The notes beneath the pieces are model-generated. The model was not told where the DNA came from. It saw only the letters and a list, made by a program, of their open reading frames with translations, and did no database searches. A DNA stretch of 64,000 nucleotides from Diplonema japonicum (lineage: Eukaryota > Euglenozoa > Diplonemea > Diplonemida > Diplonemidae), in NCBI GenBank assembly GCA_964019335.1, contig OZ025732.1, forward strand, positions 359,604 through 423,603, written 5' to 3'. Numbering within the stretch: the first letter of the stretch is position 1; every line of letters begins with the position of its first letter. The position numbers and the translations under genes were made by a program. Shown one piece after another: positions 34,700 through 43,830 of this stretch.

Positions 34700-37445
34700 T
34701 TTAGAAAAGGAGAGAGAAGGGACGAGGTCTGGACGAGTACCAGTGACGTGTCTTCATTCTGTGCCTATAGCACCGCCGTGTCGCCCCAGTTGTTGTCGAC
34801 GGCTTGTTGCAGTACTGGTGAAGACCTAGAGGAGCGTCTACATTTAAAGGAGGATGCTGGAGCTACGCAAACTACCAGAGTCGGTGTTGGACGCCTGGGC
34901 TCAGCTCTTCCAAGCGATCGAAGCAACCGGGAGATGGCCAGAGGCCGTGAAGACGGCGCTGGTCACACTCGTACCAAAATGCGACGACGCGGGACCGCTG
35001 GAGCACAGACCCATCACGGTGACATCAGCGGTGTACAGACTTTGGGCATGCACGCGACTGGCAGACATCCTTCTCTGGCAGGAGAAGTGGGTACACGACA
35101 AGCAGTACGGATTCCGCACAGGCTTCGGGACAGAGGACGCGCTAATGGACCTCGCCCTGGACATCGAGGAATCTCTACTCGAAGGGAAACCGCTGGTCGG
35201 GGTGGCACTTGACTTTGCGAAGTGTTTCGACAGCGTACCGCAGCAACTAGTGATGGAGCTGGTGGAGGACATGGGCATGGAGACGGGCATTCTAAGGGCG
35301 CTGAAGGGGATGTACGCGGGCATGCGGAGACGTTTCAGGTACGCCACGGGCGTTGGAGAGGAGTTCCACACGACAAATGGAATCCTACAAGGGTGCCCCA
35401 TATCTGTGGTACTCATCAACGCGTTACTGGCAGTGCTGATGAAACAGGTGGAGGACGGCACGGGGGTCCGCTCGCTGTCAAACGCTGACGACGCGTACCT
35501 TCTGTCACAACTCGCGGCAGCACTGCAGAAGGGGGTGGAGGCGGTGGAGGACTTCTGCAAAATGGTTGGCATGAAGCTAAACGTAAAGAAAACCAAAACC
35601 TTTACGACAGGCGCCAAGGCACCGGAAGTGAAGGTGGACGGTGAAGTGCTGCAGGCAGTGCGGACAGTGGAGGTGCTGGGAGCCAAGCTGCGGACGGACG
35701 GCCAGCAGCAATACAACAACGACAGGGCCAAGGAAGCGATGAAGACGTTGAGCGGGCTGGGGGCGACCCCGCTGTCCTTCCAGCAGAAGGCGCGGATCAT
35801 CAGCTCCACACTGCTGCCAAGCTGCCTGTACGACGCCCCCTTCTCACCGCCAAGGACGGGGATGATGGAACTCCTGGTGATGGAGACGACATACACGCTG
35901 TGGGGCCAGAGGTATCGCACGCGGAGCCCCGGCGCAGTACTCTCCGTGACACTACCAGGGCACACACACCACCCGAAGATGACAGCAGCCTACAAAGCAC
36001 TGATGCTCATGTACAGGGCATGCAGGAAGGACGACCAACTGTGGGCACGCTGCAACGACATCGCAAAGCTGTACCGGGAAGGGAAGAAGGCGCTGGGCCT
36101 GGTGGGAAACCTGAAGCAGAGGTGGCTACCCATGGTGCAAGCAACCTGGGACCAGCTGAAGGACACCATGGCCATGGAGAAGGAGCGGTTCCGACACTAC
36201 ATCAGAGACAAGCTCAGGCGTGGTGAAGCGGAGGCCATCATGGGAAAACGGAGCTCCATGAAAGGAATGGCGACGGCAGCCGCTGTCGAGACAAACGAGC
36301 TATGGGGGAAGCTGGCGTCGTCGGACCCCATCGCAGCAAGGAACCTACGCAGGGTGATCACAGGCGCGGTTTTCTACATCCACCCACGGGGATGGCGGAC
36401 GGACGCAGTGGCACACATCCCACCGACGGAGGATGAGGTGGACGAAGAAGATTCCCGAGACGACTCAGAAGACGAAGAAGAAAGAGAGGCGGGAGGAGAA
36501 GGGGAAGTCGCGGAGCTGGAGCGCATGCTGCTGGCGGAGCAGAGGCAGCAGGACGAACCCGCAACGGCACGCTGCGACGTATGCGGTCAGATGCAACAGG
36601 TATCCAACATCCTGGAGCATGCACTGTGGGAGTGCGAACTGGCTGTCGAAGTAGGGCAACGGGAGGCACATGCAGGCACGACACGAACAGGCCTAGAACC
36701 GTGCATGAGGCTCCATGGCATCCTCCCGAGGGAAGCGGCCAAGGAGGACAAGGACAGGCTCGAGAAGACCCAGCGTTACCTGCTGGCTGTGGTGGGGGAA
36801 CGCGACGCAGCCTTGCAGGCAAAGAGGCAGCAGATCTACCGGACACACCAATGGCTGGAGATCACGGAGGGGGAGGCACACCCAGCACCAACAGAGGAGG
36901 AGTTCGCGAGGCTGCAGACCGGCAACACCCTGAAGGAGTACACGAAACCGGTGCTGAAATGGCTCAAGCAGCTGCGCTGGTATGGAGGGAACAGAAGCAC
37001 GGCAGTGTCGACGGTGGAGCTGGCGCTGGATTTCGAAAACGTGACCCAGAAATCCCTTGGAGGGAAGCTAGGGGAGTTGGCAGAGGTGCGACAGAAGGCC
37101 AGGAGACTGCACACGGTGATGAAGAAGGTGTGGAACACATGGGAACTAGGGAGACTGCAGAAGAAGGTGAAAGGAAGGAGGGCCTTCCCTGCTGAACCAT
37201 GCAAGAGAGTACATACGCTGCGATCAATCGGAGGGACGAAGGCGGTGATCGGGTGGAGTAGAAGAGCAATCTTTGCATCAACGAAGACCAAGTACGACCT
37301 GGAGGAGCTGGGGAAGCAATGGGCAAAGGAAAGAAGGGAAAAAGTAGCCAAGCTGGGGAGGAGGCCGGCACGACCACCGAAGAAGGAGAAACCGCTGCTG
37401 AAGGGGGATAGGTGCAGGTAGAGCATGAGAACAAGGGGGCGTCTC
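34700..37445 (+). mobile_element. LINE C retrotransposon (5'-truncated)
   Basis: Contains the RT ORF 34854-37421 and a very short 3' UTR ending GTCTCACAAAGACTTCCTTTAACTCATAT. The junction with the decayed Ank sequence upstream (about 34680-34850) is unclear. A related but diverged C-terminal copy lies at 39446-40624 with a comparable 3' end. Confidence 0.75.
34854..37421 (+). CDS. LINE C reverse transcriptase
   Basis: The 855-residue ORF encodes an RT with HRPITVTSAVYRLWA, motif A VALDFAKCFDSVP, motif B NGILQGCPISVVLINALLAV and motif C LSNADDAYLL, where N replaces the usual Y/F before ADD. After the RT come a thumb/linker region, an acidic stretch (about 525-560, EDEEEREAGGEGE), a zinc-knuckle-like CDVCGQ...HALWEC (about 575-600), and a basic C-terminal domain. 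I recognise no RNase H and no endonuclease in the visible part, unlike LINE A. The start is the first in-frame ATG; upstream domains may be missing through truncation. Confidence 0.85.
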   Translation: MLELRKLPESVLDAWAQLFQAIEATGRWPEAVKTALVTLVPKCDDAGPLEHRPITVTSAVYRLWACTRLADILLWQEKWVHDKQYGFRTGFGTEDALMDLALDIEESLLEGKPLVGVALDFAKCFDSVPQQLVMELVEDMGMETGILRALKGMYAGMRRRFRYATGVGEEFHTTNGILQGCPISVVLINALLAVLMKQVEDGTGVRSLSNADDAYLLSQLAAALQKGVEAVEDFCKMVGMKLNVKKTKTFTTGAKAPEVKVDGEVLQAVRTVEVLGAKLRTDGQQQYNNDRAKEAMKTLSGLGATPLSFQQKARIISSTLLPSCLYDAPFSPPRTGMMELLVMETTYTLWGQRYRTRSPGAVLSVTLPGHTHHPKMTAAYKALMLMYRACRKDDQLWARCNDIAKLYREGKKALGLVGNLKQRWLPMVQATWDQLKDTMAMEKERFRHYIRDKLRRGEAEAIMGKRSSMKGMATAAAVETNELWGKLASSDPIAARNLRRVITGAVFYIHPRGWRTDAVAHIPPTEDEVDEEDSRDDSEDEEEREAGGEGEVAELERMLLAEQRQQDEPATARCDVCGQMQQVSNILEHALWECELAVEVGQREAHAGTTRTGLEPCMRLHGILPREAAKEDKDRLEKTQRYLLAVVGERDAALQAKRQQIYRTHQWLEITEGEAHPAPTEEEFARLQTGNTLKEYTKPVLKWLKQLRWYGGNRSTAVSTVELALDFENVTQKSLGGKLGELAEVRQKARRLHTVMKKVWNTWELGRLQKKVKGRRAFPAEPCKRVHTLRSIGGTKAVIGWSRRAIFASTKTKYDLEELGKQWAKERREKVAKLGRRPARPPKKEKPLLKGDRCR

Positions 37446-37661
37446 ACAAAGACTTCCTTTAACTCATATATATATTTAAATTATCTATTGTGTCCTCGCA
37501 TTTTATCATCTTCTTAGTTTGAGGCCAGTTCTTCAGTTCCTCCCTCCCCAGCACAATTGCTTTTTTTTTGTAGGTTTTCTTTCCACTTCTTTCGACGCAT
37601 GTTTCCCCAGTGTTTTGTTATTTTCATTTACTTTTTGCCTCTTCTTCCTCCCTTGACTAAC

Positions 37662-37756
37662 TTGCAAGCCATCGGCAATGACGCTGCAGGCGAGGCTCCC
37701 CACCTCTGAGACCATCAGCATTGAGGCAGTGGCTTCGGAGGAGATGATGATGTAGT
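37662..37756 (+). pseudogene. UbL-Ank 5' fragment
   Basis: About 90 bp (CCATCGGCAATGACGCTGCA through GAGGAGATGATGATG) match codons of the UbL domain start, then a TAG. Just upstream, GTGTTTTGTTATTTTCATTTAC and a CTAAC resemble the type 1 leader. It is only a fragment. Confidence 0.7.
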
Positions 37757-38289
37757 ACATTGGGCCGGATGTTGGGATGATGACCATGTGTGCTAACATT
37801 GCCGCTTCGCAGATAACGCCTTTCGAGGCCATGTCTGGGTGATTTCAATGTGTTACCTTTTTATCTATTCCTTCGCTTCTCTATTCTAACTTAAAATCAT
37901 TTCAGTTACCTTTAACACCTTGAGCCTTCAAACGAGGAAAGTCGAAATAGTGGTTGATCCCACAAGATGCCATCCCAAAGTCCCACAGACCGTTCGATAA
38001 GACGACGAAGGAAGCCTTCCTAAGGGACGGAAGGTAGCTCTACTTAAGCATAGGTCTGGCCGCGGAGATGGGCTCCATACAAGCTTTCGAACTGTATTTG
38101 AATACTTTGTTTCCAGTAAGGGAACTTCCTCTTAGCCCGGATGAACTCGATAGACATCAACTTGTGGAGCGCCTCTGCCAGGGAGTCAGATGCTGTGGCC
38201 TGCAGGTCTCAGGCACCCACTCCTTCTTTACAAGCTTTCCTGGGTACACGTGCCATCTCCCGGCATATTGGTAGATCCTTCCTATCCAG
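37757..38289 (+). other. No gene; R3 fragment and unassigned sequence
   Basis: 37857-37910 matches the end of R3 (CTTCGCTTCTCTATTCTAAC, AAAATCATTTCAG). The rest, including GACCGTTCGATAAGACGACG and TCTGGCCGCGGAGATG, has no recognised coding or repeat identity in the window. Confidence 0.4.
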
Positions 38290-38304
38290 GTCGCGACCTT
38301 TTGA

Positions 38305-38710
38305 CCCTTTGTTCTGCTGGGACACAATGCAGGTGACGGCAGTGAACGATGAAGGGATCTCGATCTTGTTCCCTCTGATGACAGGGACTTGAGTGCGACA
38401 TGATCAGACTGGAACGGCCGCCCCTGGGCATCCTGCTCAACCTGGCAGACGTGGGAGGCCCTTCTTCGGAAGGTGCCAGTCGCTTGATCAGTGTCGTCGA
38501 ATGCGCGCTAAATTTCATAAATACGCATATAACAGCCGATTGGAAAGGGAAAGAACGAATACCAATTGAGTGCGATGCGATACCTGTTGCGGGACCCGAG
38601 TCTCGCTCATGATCTGGAGCTGTTCGAAAGTGGGAGGGAGCTGAGCGACGTCAGCAGGCTTCCTGTTGTTCAGCTGAGGGAGTATTTCCCCGTCGGGGTG
38701 AAGATTAGTG
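38305..38710 (+). pseudogene. UbL-Ank 3' fragment split by a PLE tail
   Basis: The end of the last ankyrin repeat (HNAGDGSE-like, with small deletions) and the acidic loop run to 38398. The MRYLLRDPSLAHDLELFESGRELSDV and LPVVQL box follows from 38566. A 167-bp PLE tail lies between. TTGAGTGCGA occurs at both edges, whereas the 28441 gene has it once at the same codon position. Confidence 0.8.
38399..38565 (+). mobile_element. 5'-truncated PLE copy (3' tail only)
   Basis: Begins CATGATCAGACTGGAACGGC and ends AAGAACGAATACCAA, matching the last part of the PLE tail at 17366-17536. It is flanked by 10-bp direct repeats TTGAGTGCGA (38389-38398, 38566-38575). Confidence 0.85.
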
Positions 38711-39435
38711 TTGTTGGTTTGATATCAGAAGTAAGAATAAGTGTCAGGATTTATGCAAGGCTTGTGGACCAGAAGGTCACGAGTTGCCAGGGCGCCATGG
38801 TAAAGCGTCTCAAGGCAGCTCCATAACAACCCCGCTACAAGCACCTAACCTGCCGAAGTAGCATGCTGATCAGAAGGAGATGCTGAGGCCCACATGATTT
38901 TATCAGAATCCCCATGGCACCATCCTGATCCCCGGAAGTAAGACAGTGTTTAAACGAGAAAAGGAACAAGGTAGAATAGAAGTGACGCTTTCTTTTATTG
39001 GGTGGGTAAGTAGGGACAAGGGGGACGTTCCAAAACAGGCGTGCAACCATAGGAGGATGACATATATGGTGTACCTGTTGCCGCTCTTTCAATTGCGATG
39101 CTTGTTTTTGCCATGGGAGTGGCAGGGTTTGCAGCCGACTGCCCCCGGGGGCCATTCTAAAGACATGTTTTTGCACGCGCATTTTAAGAATAGGACAAAC
39201 GGCGAGCATTTTGACCTCTATGGTGATCAGGCTTAGGCCGCATTCTGCACACAAAGTGGTGTCGGACTGCTTTTCTACTTTTGCGGGGGTTTTTTGCTAT
39301 CTAGTAGGTTCATTTATTGACATTTTTTTCATGACGAGCTCATATAATTTTTTCGCCCACTCTCTGTTTTTCGCCCACTTTTTTATTCGACTCTCTGTTT
39401 TCGTATGCAGTATTTATTCTTTTTCACCCCTTTTT
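38711..39435 (+). other. Duplicated 3' flank, LINE tails and unassigned sequence
   Basis: 38720-38985 matches the flank after the 28441 gene (29885-30110), including CCTGCCGAAGTAGCATGC from a LINE A-like tail. 39003-39035 (AGGGACAAGGGGGACGTTCC) matches the 3' end of the LINE C copy at 40626. 39380-39435 is R3 (TATTCGACTCTCTG, GTATGCAGTATTTATTC). Between 39040 and 39370 nothing is recognised. Confidence 0.5.
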
Positions 39436-39445
39436 ATTTTATGTA

Positions 39446-40624
39446 GTGCGAGAAAAGCTAAGGTCGGGACGTGCGGAACACATACAGGACAGAAGACGCT
39501 CGATGGAGGGGTTAGACCGGGGCGCAGACCCACGCACGAACGACCTGTGGCGAGAGCTGATGAGACTCGGACCACAAGGAGCAATGGCAGCGAGAGACCT
39601 CCGGAGGATCGTGGCGGGAGGGGTTTTCTACACCCACCCAAAGGCGTGGTACCAGGACAAAATCACCAGACGGGTACCACCCCCAGAGGGCGAGCAGAGC
39701 GAAAGCGAGGACAGCTCGGAAGAGGAAGGGGACGAGACACACGAGCGTGTGAACAAGAGACCAACAACAGACGAAGTCACATGCGACGCGTGCGGTGCGG
39801 AGGAGGACGAGAGCAACATGCTGCGACACGCATTATGGGAATGCAGTGTGGCGAAGGAGGTGCAACAGAAGGAAGTACATGCAGAAGTAGTGGCCAACAA
39901 GACGGAAATGCCAATCTGCATGCAGCTACATGGAACGCTCCCGCGTGGTCACCGAACACACCAACACCGGCTGAGGAAGACGCAATACTACCTGCTGGAA
40001 GTGGTGGCAAAACGGGACCAGCTTCTCCAGGACAAGAGAAAGCTAGAAACGTACACGACGCACCCCTGGGAACAGATAACGGAAGGAAACGCTCATGCGC
40101 CACCTGAATGGAAGGAGCTGAGGAAGCATGTGAGCGGGAGCCTGATGATGAAGCACGGTGAAGACATCGTCAAGTGGCTCAAAAAGCTGAAGTGGTACGA
40201 TGGACCGAGGAAGACGACAGTCACCACAATGGAACTCGTACTAGACTTCGAGAACACGCTGGGCGTCGAGCCGATCACGGGGAAGAAGGGTGATCTAGAC
40301 ATGATACAGAAGAAAGCGCGGAGTTTCCACGGCCTCCTGGAAAGAATCCAAGAAGGGTGGGACACAGCACGCATACAGAAGAAGGTCAGAGGCAAACGGA
40401 TCTTCCCAGCGGAGAGCAAGAAGAACCACGCGCTTAGAACCATAGGTGCGAAGAAGAGTCTGGGATGGAACAGAAGGCCAGTTTTTGCATCAGAGAAAAC
40501 CAAGAAGGGCCTTAAGAAACTGGGCAGAAAGTGGCAAGAAGAAAGGGAGGATACTTTGAGGAAGGCAACACAGCCAAAAAAGAAAGAAAGGCCGAGGCCC
40601 CAGAAGGGAGAAAGGGGTAGATAA
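39446..40624 (+). CDS. LINE C-related ORF, RT missing (C-terminal part)
   Basis: The 392-residue frame aligns with the last half of the LINE C ORF: DLRRIVAGGVFYTHP, acidic stretch, CDACGAEEDESNMLRHALWEC zinc-knuckle, TTHPWEQITEG, VLDFENTLG and a Lys/Arg-rich end. Sequence divergence is high while the frame stays open, so it is a different LINE C subfamily. The RT is absent: the copy is 5'-truncated directly against an R3 repeat. The annotated start (GTG) is only where the frame opens. Its 3' end has a GTTCC-AAAACA-GGAAC hairpin and CTCCTTTATCTCAT. Confidence 0.8.
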   Translation: MREKLRSGRAEHIQDRRRSMEGLDRGADPRTNDLWRELMRLGPQGAMAARDLRRIVAGGVFYTHPKAWYQDKITRRVPPPEGEQSESEDSSEEEGDETHERVNKRPTTDEVTCDACGAEEDESNMLRHALWECSVAKEVQQKEVHAEVVANKTEMPICMQLHGTLPRGHRTHQHRLRKTQYYLLEVVAKRDQLLQDKRKLETYTTHPWEQITEGNAHAPPEWKELRKHVSGSLMMKHGEDIVKWLKKLKWYDGPRKTTVTTMELVLDFENTLGVEPITGKKGDLDMIQKKARSFHGLLERIQEGWDTARIQKKVRGKRIFPAESKKNHALRTIGAKKSLGWNRRPVFASEKTKKGLKKLGRKWQEEREDTLRKATQPKKKERPRPQKGERGR

Positions 40625-40881
40625 GTAGAGACAAGGGGGACGTTCCAAAACAGGAACCTCCTTTATCTCATCTCTTATTTTACTTTTTCGCTTCTTTATT
40701 ATAACTTACAATCATTTCAGCCACCCCATGCACTCGAGCTTATCGAGTTCTTTCCCCCCCTTCTCCTCTAAATAAAGTAGTTTTCTCTTTTAGGGCCGCT
40801 GTTTTAAGTCCACAGGTAGAAGAAGAAGGGGAGACACAAACAATACAGGATATTGGAAAGGAGAGCTGAGAGGCAAAGGCC
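40625..40881 (+). promoter_or_regulatory. Leader of the 40882 gene with R3 end
   Basis: 40660-40722 resembles the end of R3 (TTTTACTTTTTCGCTTC, CAATCATTTCAG). It is followed by a C/T-rich tract, CACAGGTAGAAGAAG and AATACAGGATATTGGAAAGG near the ATG, a type 2-like end. Confidence 0.45.
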
Positions 40882-42108
40882 ATGAAGGGAAGCAAAGGAC
40901 CATCGGCAGTGACGCTGCAGGCGAGGCTCCCCACCTCTGAGACCATCGTCATTGAGGCAGTGGCTTCGGAGGAGATGAAAAAGGTGAAGGCGAGGATCGC
41001 ATCGATGGGAGGGTTGGATGTGGACATCTTCACCCTCACCTTCGATGGGGAGGTGGTTGCGGCGGCTGCTGACGGCGGCGGTGGACAGCTCGTCGGAGAT
41101 CTTCCTTTTGAGGATGGAAGCATGCTTGAGGTGGTGGTGTGCAAGAGGCAGGCGGCTCTGTTGAATCTCTCTGAGATGGGAGTCAATGTGAAAGGAAGGG
41201 ACCTGTTCGGAGTCTTATGTGAACTTTCAGAAATTGACGAGGTGGGCATCATAGAAGACGAGGTTGAAGCTTGTACTGTAGGCCTTCTCCTGGATGCTGG
41301 GGTGAGTGGCAGGGAGGAGGAGGCCCTTCACAAGGCGGCCAGGCACAATCTTCCTTCTTGTGTGGAGGTCCTCTTGACTCGCACTTCTGTGGACGTGAAT
41401 TTACAACTACGTTATCCTACCGATTGGGAGGATTCGTGCACAGCACTTCATCGGGCCACTTCGGAGGAGGTGGCGGCTATTCTCTTGAGACACAATGCAG
41501 ATGTTAACGCGAGAGACAGTGGCGATGTTCCTGTCATTCACTATGCAGCACGTAAAGAACATCCTGCGGGTTTGCTTTCTGTACTTCTGAGACACAATGC
41601 TGATGTGAATGCGAGGGACAGGGAAGGGAAGACGGCTCTTCATGATGCTGAACCATCAGCGGTACACCTTCTTCTTGAGCACAAGGCAGACATCGAGGCA
41701 AAGGACAACGAGGGAAGAACACCCCTTTTCTTGTCTAGTTATGGGGCGGCACTTACTCGTTTAAGGGTAGCAAAGGTACTTCTTGAGAACAATGCTGATG
41801 TGGATGCGAGGGATATTAGAGGGAACACGTGTCTGCACCACGCTGTTAGTAGAGATTGGTTCGAAGTGTTACCTATTCTGCTGAGACACAATGCAGATGT
41901 GACAACTACGAACGATGACGGGAAGACGGCTCTCGATCTTGTCCCTTCTGATGATGATAGCGACTCGTGTCCAAGGCGATACCTGTTGGAGGACCCGAGT
42001 CTCGCTCGTGATCTGGAGCTGTTCGGAAGTGGGAGGGAGCTGAGCGACGTCAGCAGGCTTCCTGTTGTTCAACGGATTTCAGATTTTATTCGTTGGAATC
42101 TTTTATGA
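40882..42108 (+). CDS. UbL-Ank family protein
   Basis: The 408-residue ORF starts MKGSKGPSAV. UbL domain intact; the linker differs (VLCELSEIDEVGIIEDEVEACTV-type region, acidic). The VEVLLTRTSVDV segment, about six ankyrin repeats and the full C-terminal box (SLARDLELFGSGRELSDV, LPVVQRISDF) are present. One repeat carries a short insertion (SSYGAALTRLRVAKVLLENNADV). No frameshift is seen. Confidence 0.8.
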   Translation: MKGSKGPSAVTLQARLPTSETIVIEAVASEEMKKVKARIASMGGLDVDIFTLTFDGEVVAAAADGGGGQLVGDLPFEDGSMLEVVVCKRQAALLNLSEMGVNVKGRDLFGVLCELSEIDEVGIIEDEVEACTVGLLLDAGVSGREEEALHKAARHNLPSCVEVLLTRTSVDVNLQLRYPTDWEDSCTALHRATSEEVAAILLRHNADVNARDSGDVPVIHYAARKEHPAGLLSVLLRHNADVNARDREGKTALHDAEPSAVHLLLEHKADIEAKDNEGRTPLFLSSYGAALTRLRVAKVLLENNADVDARDIRGNTCLHHAVSRDWFEVLPILLRHNADVTTTNDDGKTALDLVPSDDDSDSCPRRYLLEDPSLARDLELFGSGRELSDVSRLPVVQRISDFIRWNLL

Positions 42109-42334
42109 TGATCACTCCACATGCCCCCTGAGCCTTGTAAGTTCGAAGGGTTTTTTGTTTTGGTTATTTGGGCAAGGACAACGGGCAGATTTCCAGGGAG
42201 ACAACAGGAGGAAGGTACCCACGCGGCCCAGCAGGTGTTAGCAACACATCCCAACGCCACCCCAACGAGCTGGGGGGCGACAGATAGATGCCCCCTCCCC
42301 GGTCGTCCGATGGGTGCGGCACGCCATGTCTGAA
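42109..42334 (+). other. Spacer after the 40882 gene
   Basis: The spacer is GC-rich and not recognised as a gene or as a repeat found elsewhere in the window. It ends where the LINE A copy begins (ATCCAAAGCAAGCAGGGAC). Confidence 0.35.
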
Positions 42335-43066
42335 ATCATCCAAAGCAAGCAGGGACAAACACTTCGACACCCTGACGCTGAGACACATCCTTGTGGAGAA
42401 CCCACGAAAAGCAATCAAATACCTCAAAGACACCGGGGACCTGCCCCCCTCCGCAACAACTCCACAACAACCAACTAACCTGCCGAAGTAGCAAGCCAAT
42501 CAGAAGGCGGCTGAGGCACTTAAGATTCATTCAGAATCCCGAGATCCCATCCCTGATCCCCAATCCTGTTTCTCGCAGAAACAGAGAGCACTACCAACCC
42601 CCCACCACAGCAGCCGACGAGACAGACGCAGCAGTGAAAATAAAAAAGCCCCCCTGAACAAGTTTTACCCCACCCCTATAACGTGATAATAAAAAAATAA
42701 ACTCGATGATTTATCACCCAGAGCATCTGCTTCTTCGCTACCGGTGATGACCGACGAGGAGGTCAACAGCGAACAACACATCTGATGTACTTCTTTATAT
42801 TTCCATGTTATCCCCACCACCTGAATAAAAAAAAATAAAAAAAAAAAGGATACTGAGGTCCGGCACCCGCAGTAGCCAAAAAAAAAAAAAAAAAAAAAAA
42901 GAAAGTGTAAAGTGCCAAACAACCAGCAAAGCTTGTGGAATGAGAACACCAGTACGGTCATGAGTACCCGGGCAACCGGGTGAGCGTCTCGAGACACTTC
43001 CAACCCACCTAGTGGGTGCGACTTTAGCAAGTCGAAAAGGAAGTGGAATTTAAAAAAAAAAAAAAA
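42335..43066 (+). mobile_element. LINE A, 5'-truncated copy with nested R1
   Basis: Matches LINE A 2366-2971: the last 50 codons (SSKASRDKHFDTLTLRHIL to NLPK), the stop, the 3' UTR, the CGACTT-TAGC-AAGTCG hairpin near 43019, and terminal GGAAGTGGAATTTAAA plus A's. An inverted R1 interrupts the first A tract at about 42701-42827. Confidence 0.9.
42701..42827 (-). repeat. R1 repeat, internally deleted, inside the LINE A A-tract
   Basis: The minus strand reads CAGGTGGTGGGGATAACATGG, AAGAAGTACATCAGATGTG, CTCCTCGTCGGTCATCACCG, AGCAGATGCTCTGGGTG and ends AAATCATCGAGTT. Relative to 30819-31136 about 190 bp of the 3' half are missing. Its position in the A-tract dates it after the LINE insertion. 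Confidence 0.8.
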
Positions 43067-43221
43067 CCCTTGAAGCTCACACTGGTGAGATAGTTTAGCC
43101 CATTTTATTTTGGCACGTTGGCGATGGCTGTGGTGGTCGTTGCAGGAGCGCCTATAGGAGGTATTGGACCATACAGTTAGTAAGTAGTGTTGAACTGGTA
43201 GGACTAAGAATCTCTTTTTTA

Positions 43222-43670
43222 TTGGGGACCAATGTTTCCAACCTCCCTGTGGTGGTTCCTGGTAATTGTGGTTTGGAGAAACACAAGCGAAAGGGAAACT
43301 CTCGTTCTAAAGCCGTACACGTGGGGAAACCTGGACGGGGGTGGAGAGCCCACCCTACGCGTGGCGCCAGTTAGCATCGCCCTCAACGGAGAGTCCCTTA
43401 TCCCATTACATCGAACAAGGAGGTGGCTTCACCAGGTCAGGCAAGTAGCCTCCCCGCGGCATCGTGCCAGTGAAGCAAGCCTCCCACAACTCTCTAGTTG
43501 GTGTTTAATTGCTTCTGTGGCCCCTCTCCCTATTTCAATTTCCAAGCTTTCTTTACCTCTCCACTCTTACTTTCTACGGGACCACAGGGGACTTGGGAGG
43601 CTTCGGGGCGAAGTTTCACAAGGGTGGCCGCTGTGTCACATACTGCATGGCACCACTAAAATCGAGACAA
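43222..43670. mobile_element. 449-bp insertion in leader type 2 with 8-bp duplication
   Basis: Compared with the collinear leader at 6995-7272 (GAATCTCTTTTTACTTCAG), this copy has an extra 449 bp between two CTTTTTTA strings (43214-43221, 43671-43678). No clear terminal inverted repeats (only TTG...CAA) or recognisable protein are seen. An 8-bp duplication would suit hAT-like or some retroelement insertions, but the T-rich target makes the duplication weaker evidence. Confidence 0.5.
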
Positions 43671-43830
43671 CTTTTTTACTTCAGTCACGTTTCTCAGGGT
43701 TTTCTGCCCCCCCCCCCCCCCCCCAGCCTTCTTTTATTCTTTGTCCTCTTTTAGTATCAATACGCACAACCTTATATCAGCAAGCAACATAGGATATTGA
43801 GAAAGACAAGAAAAGAGATACCACATAACC

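Noticed and set aside
34901-35965. 354-codon minus-strand ORF
   Set aside because: Lies wholly opposite the LINE C RT, whose motifs are clear on the + strand.
43222-43670. hAT transposon
   Set aside because: The 8-bp duplication fits, but there are no hAT-type inverted ends or transposase, so I left the type open.
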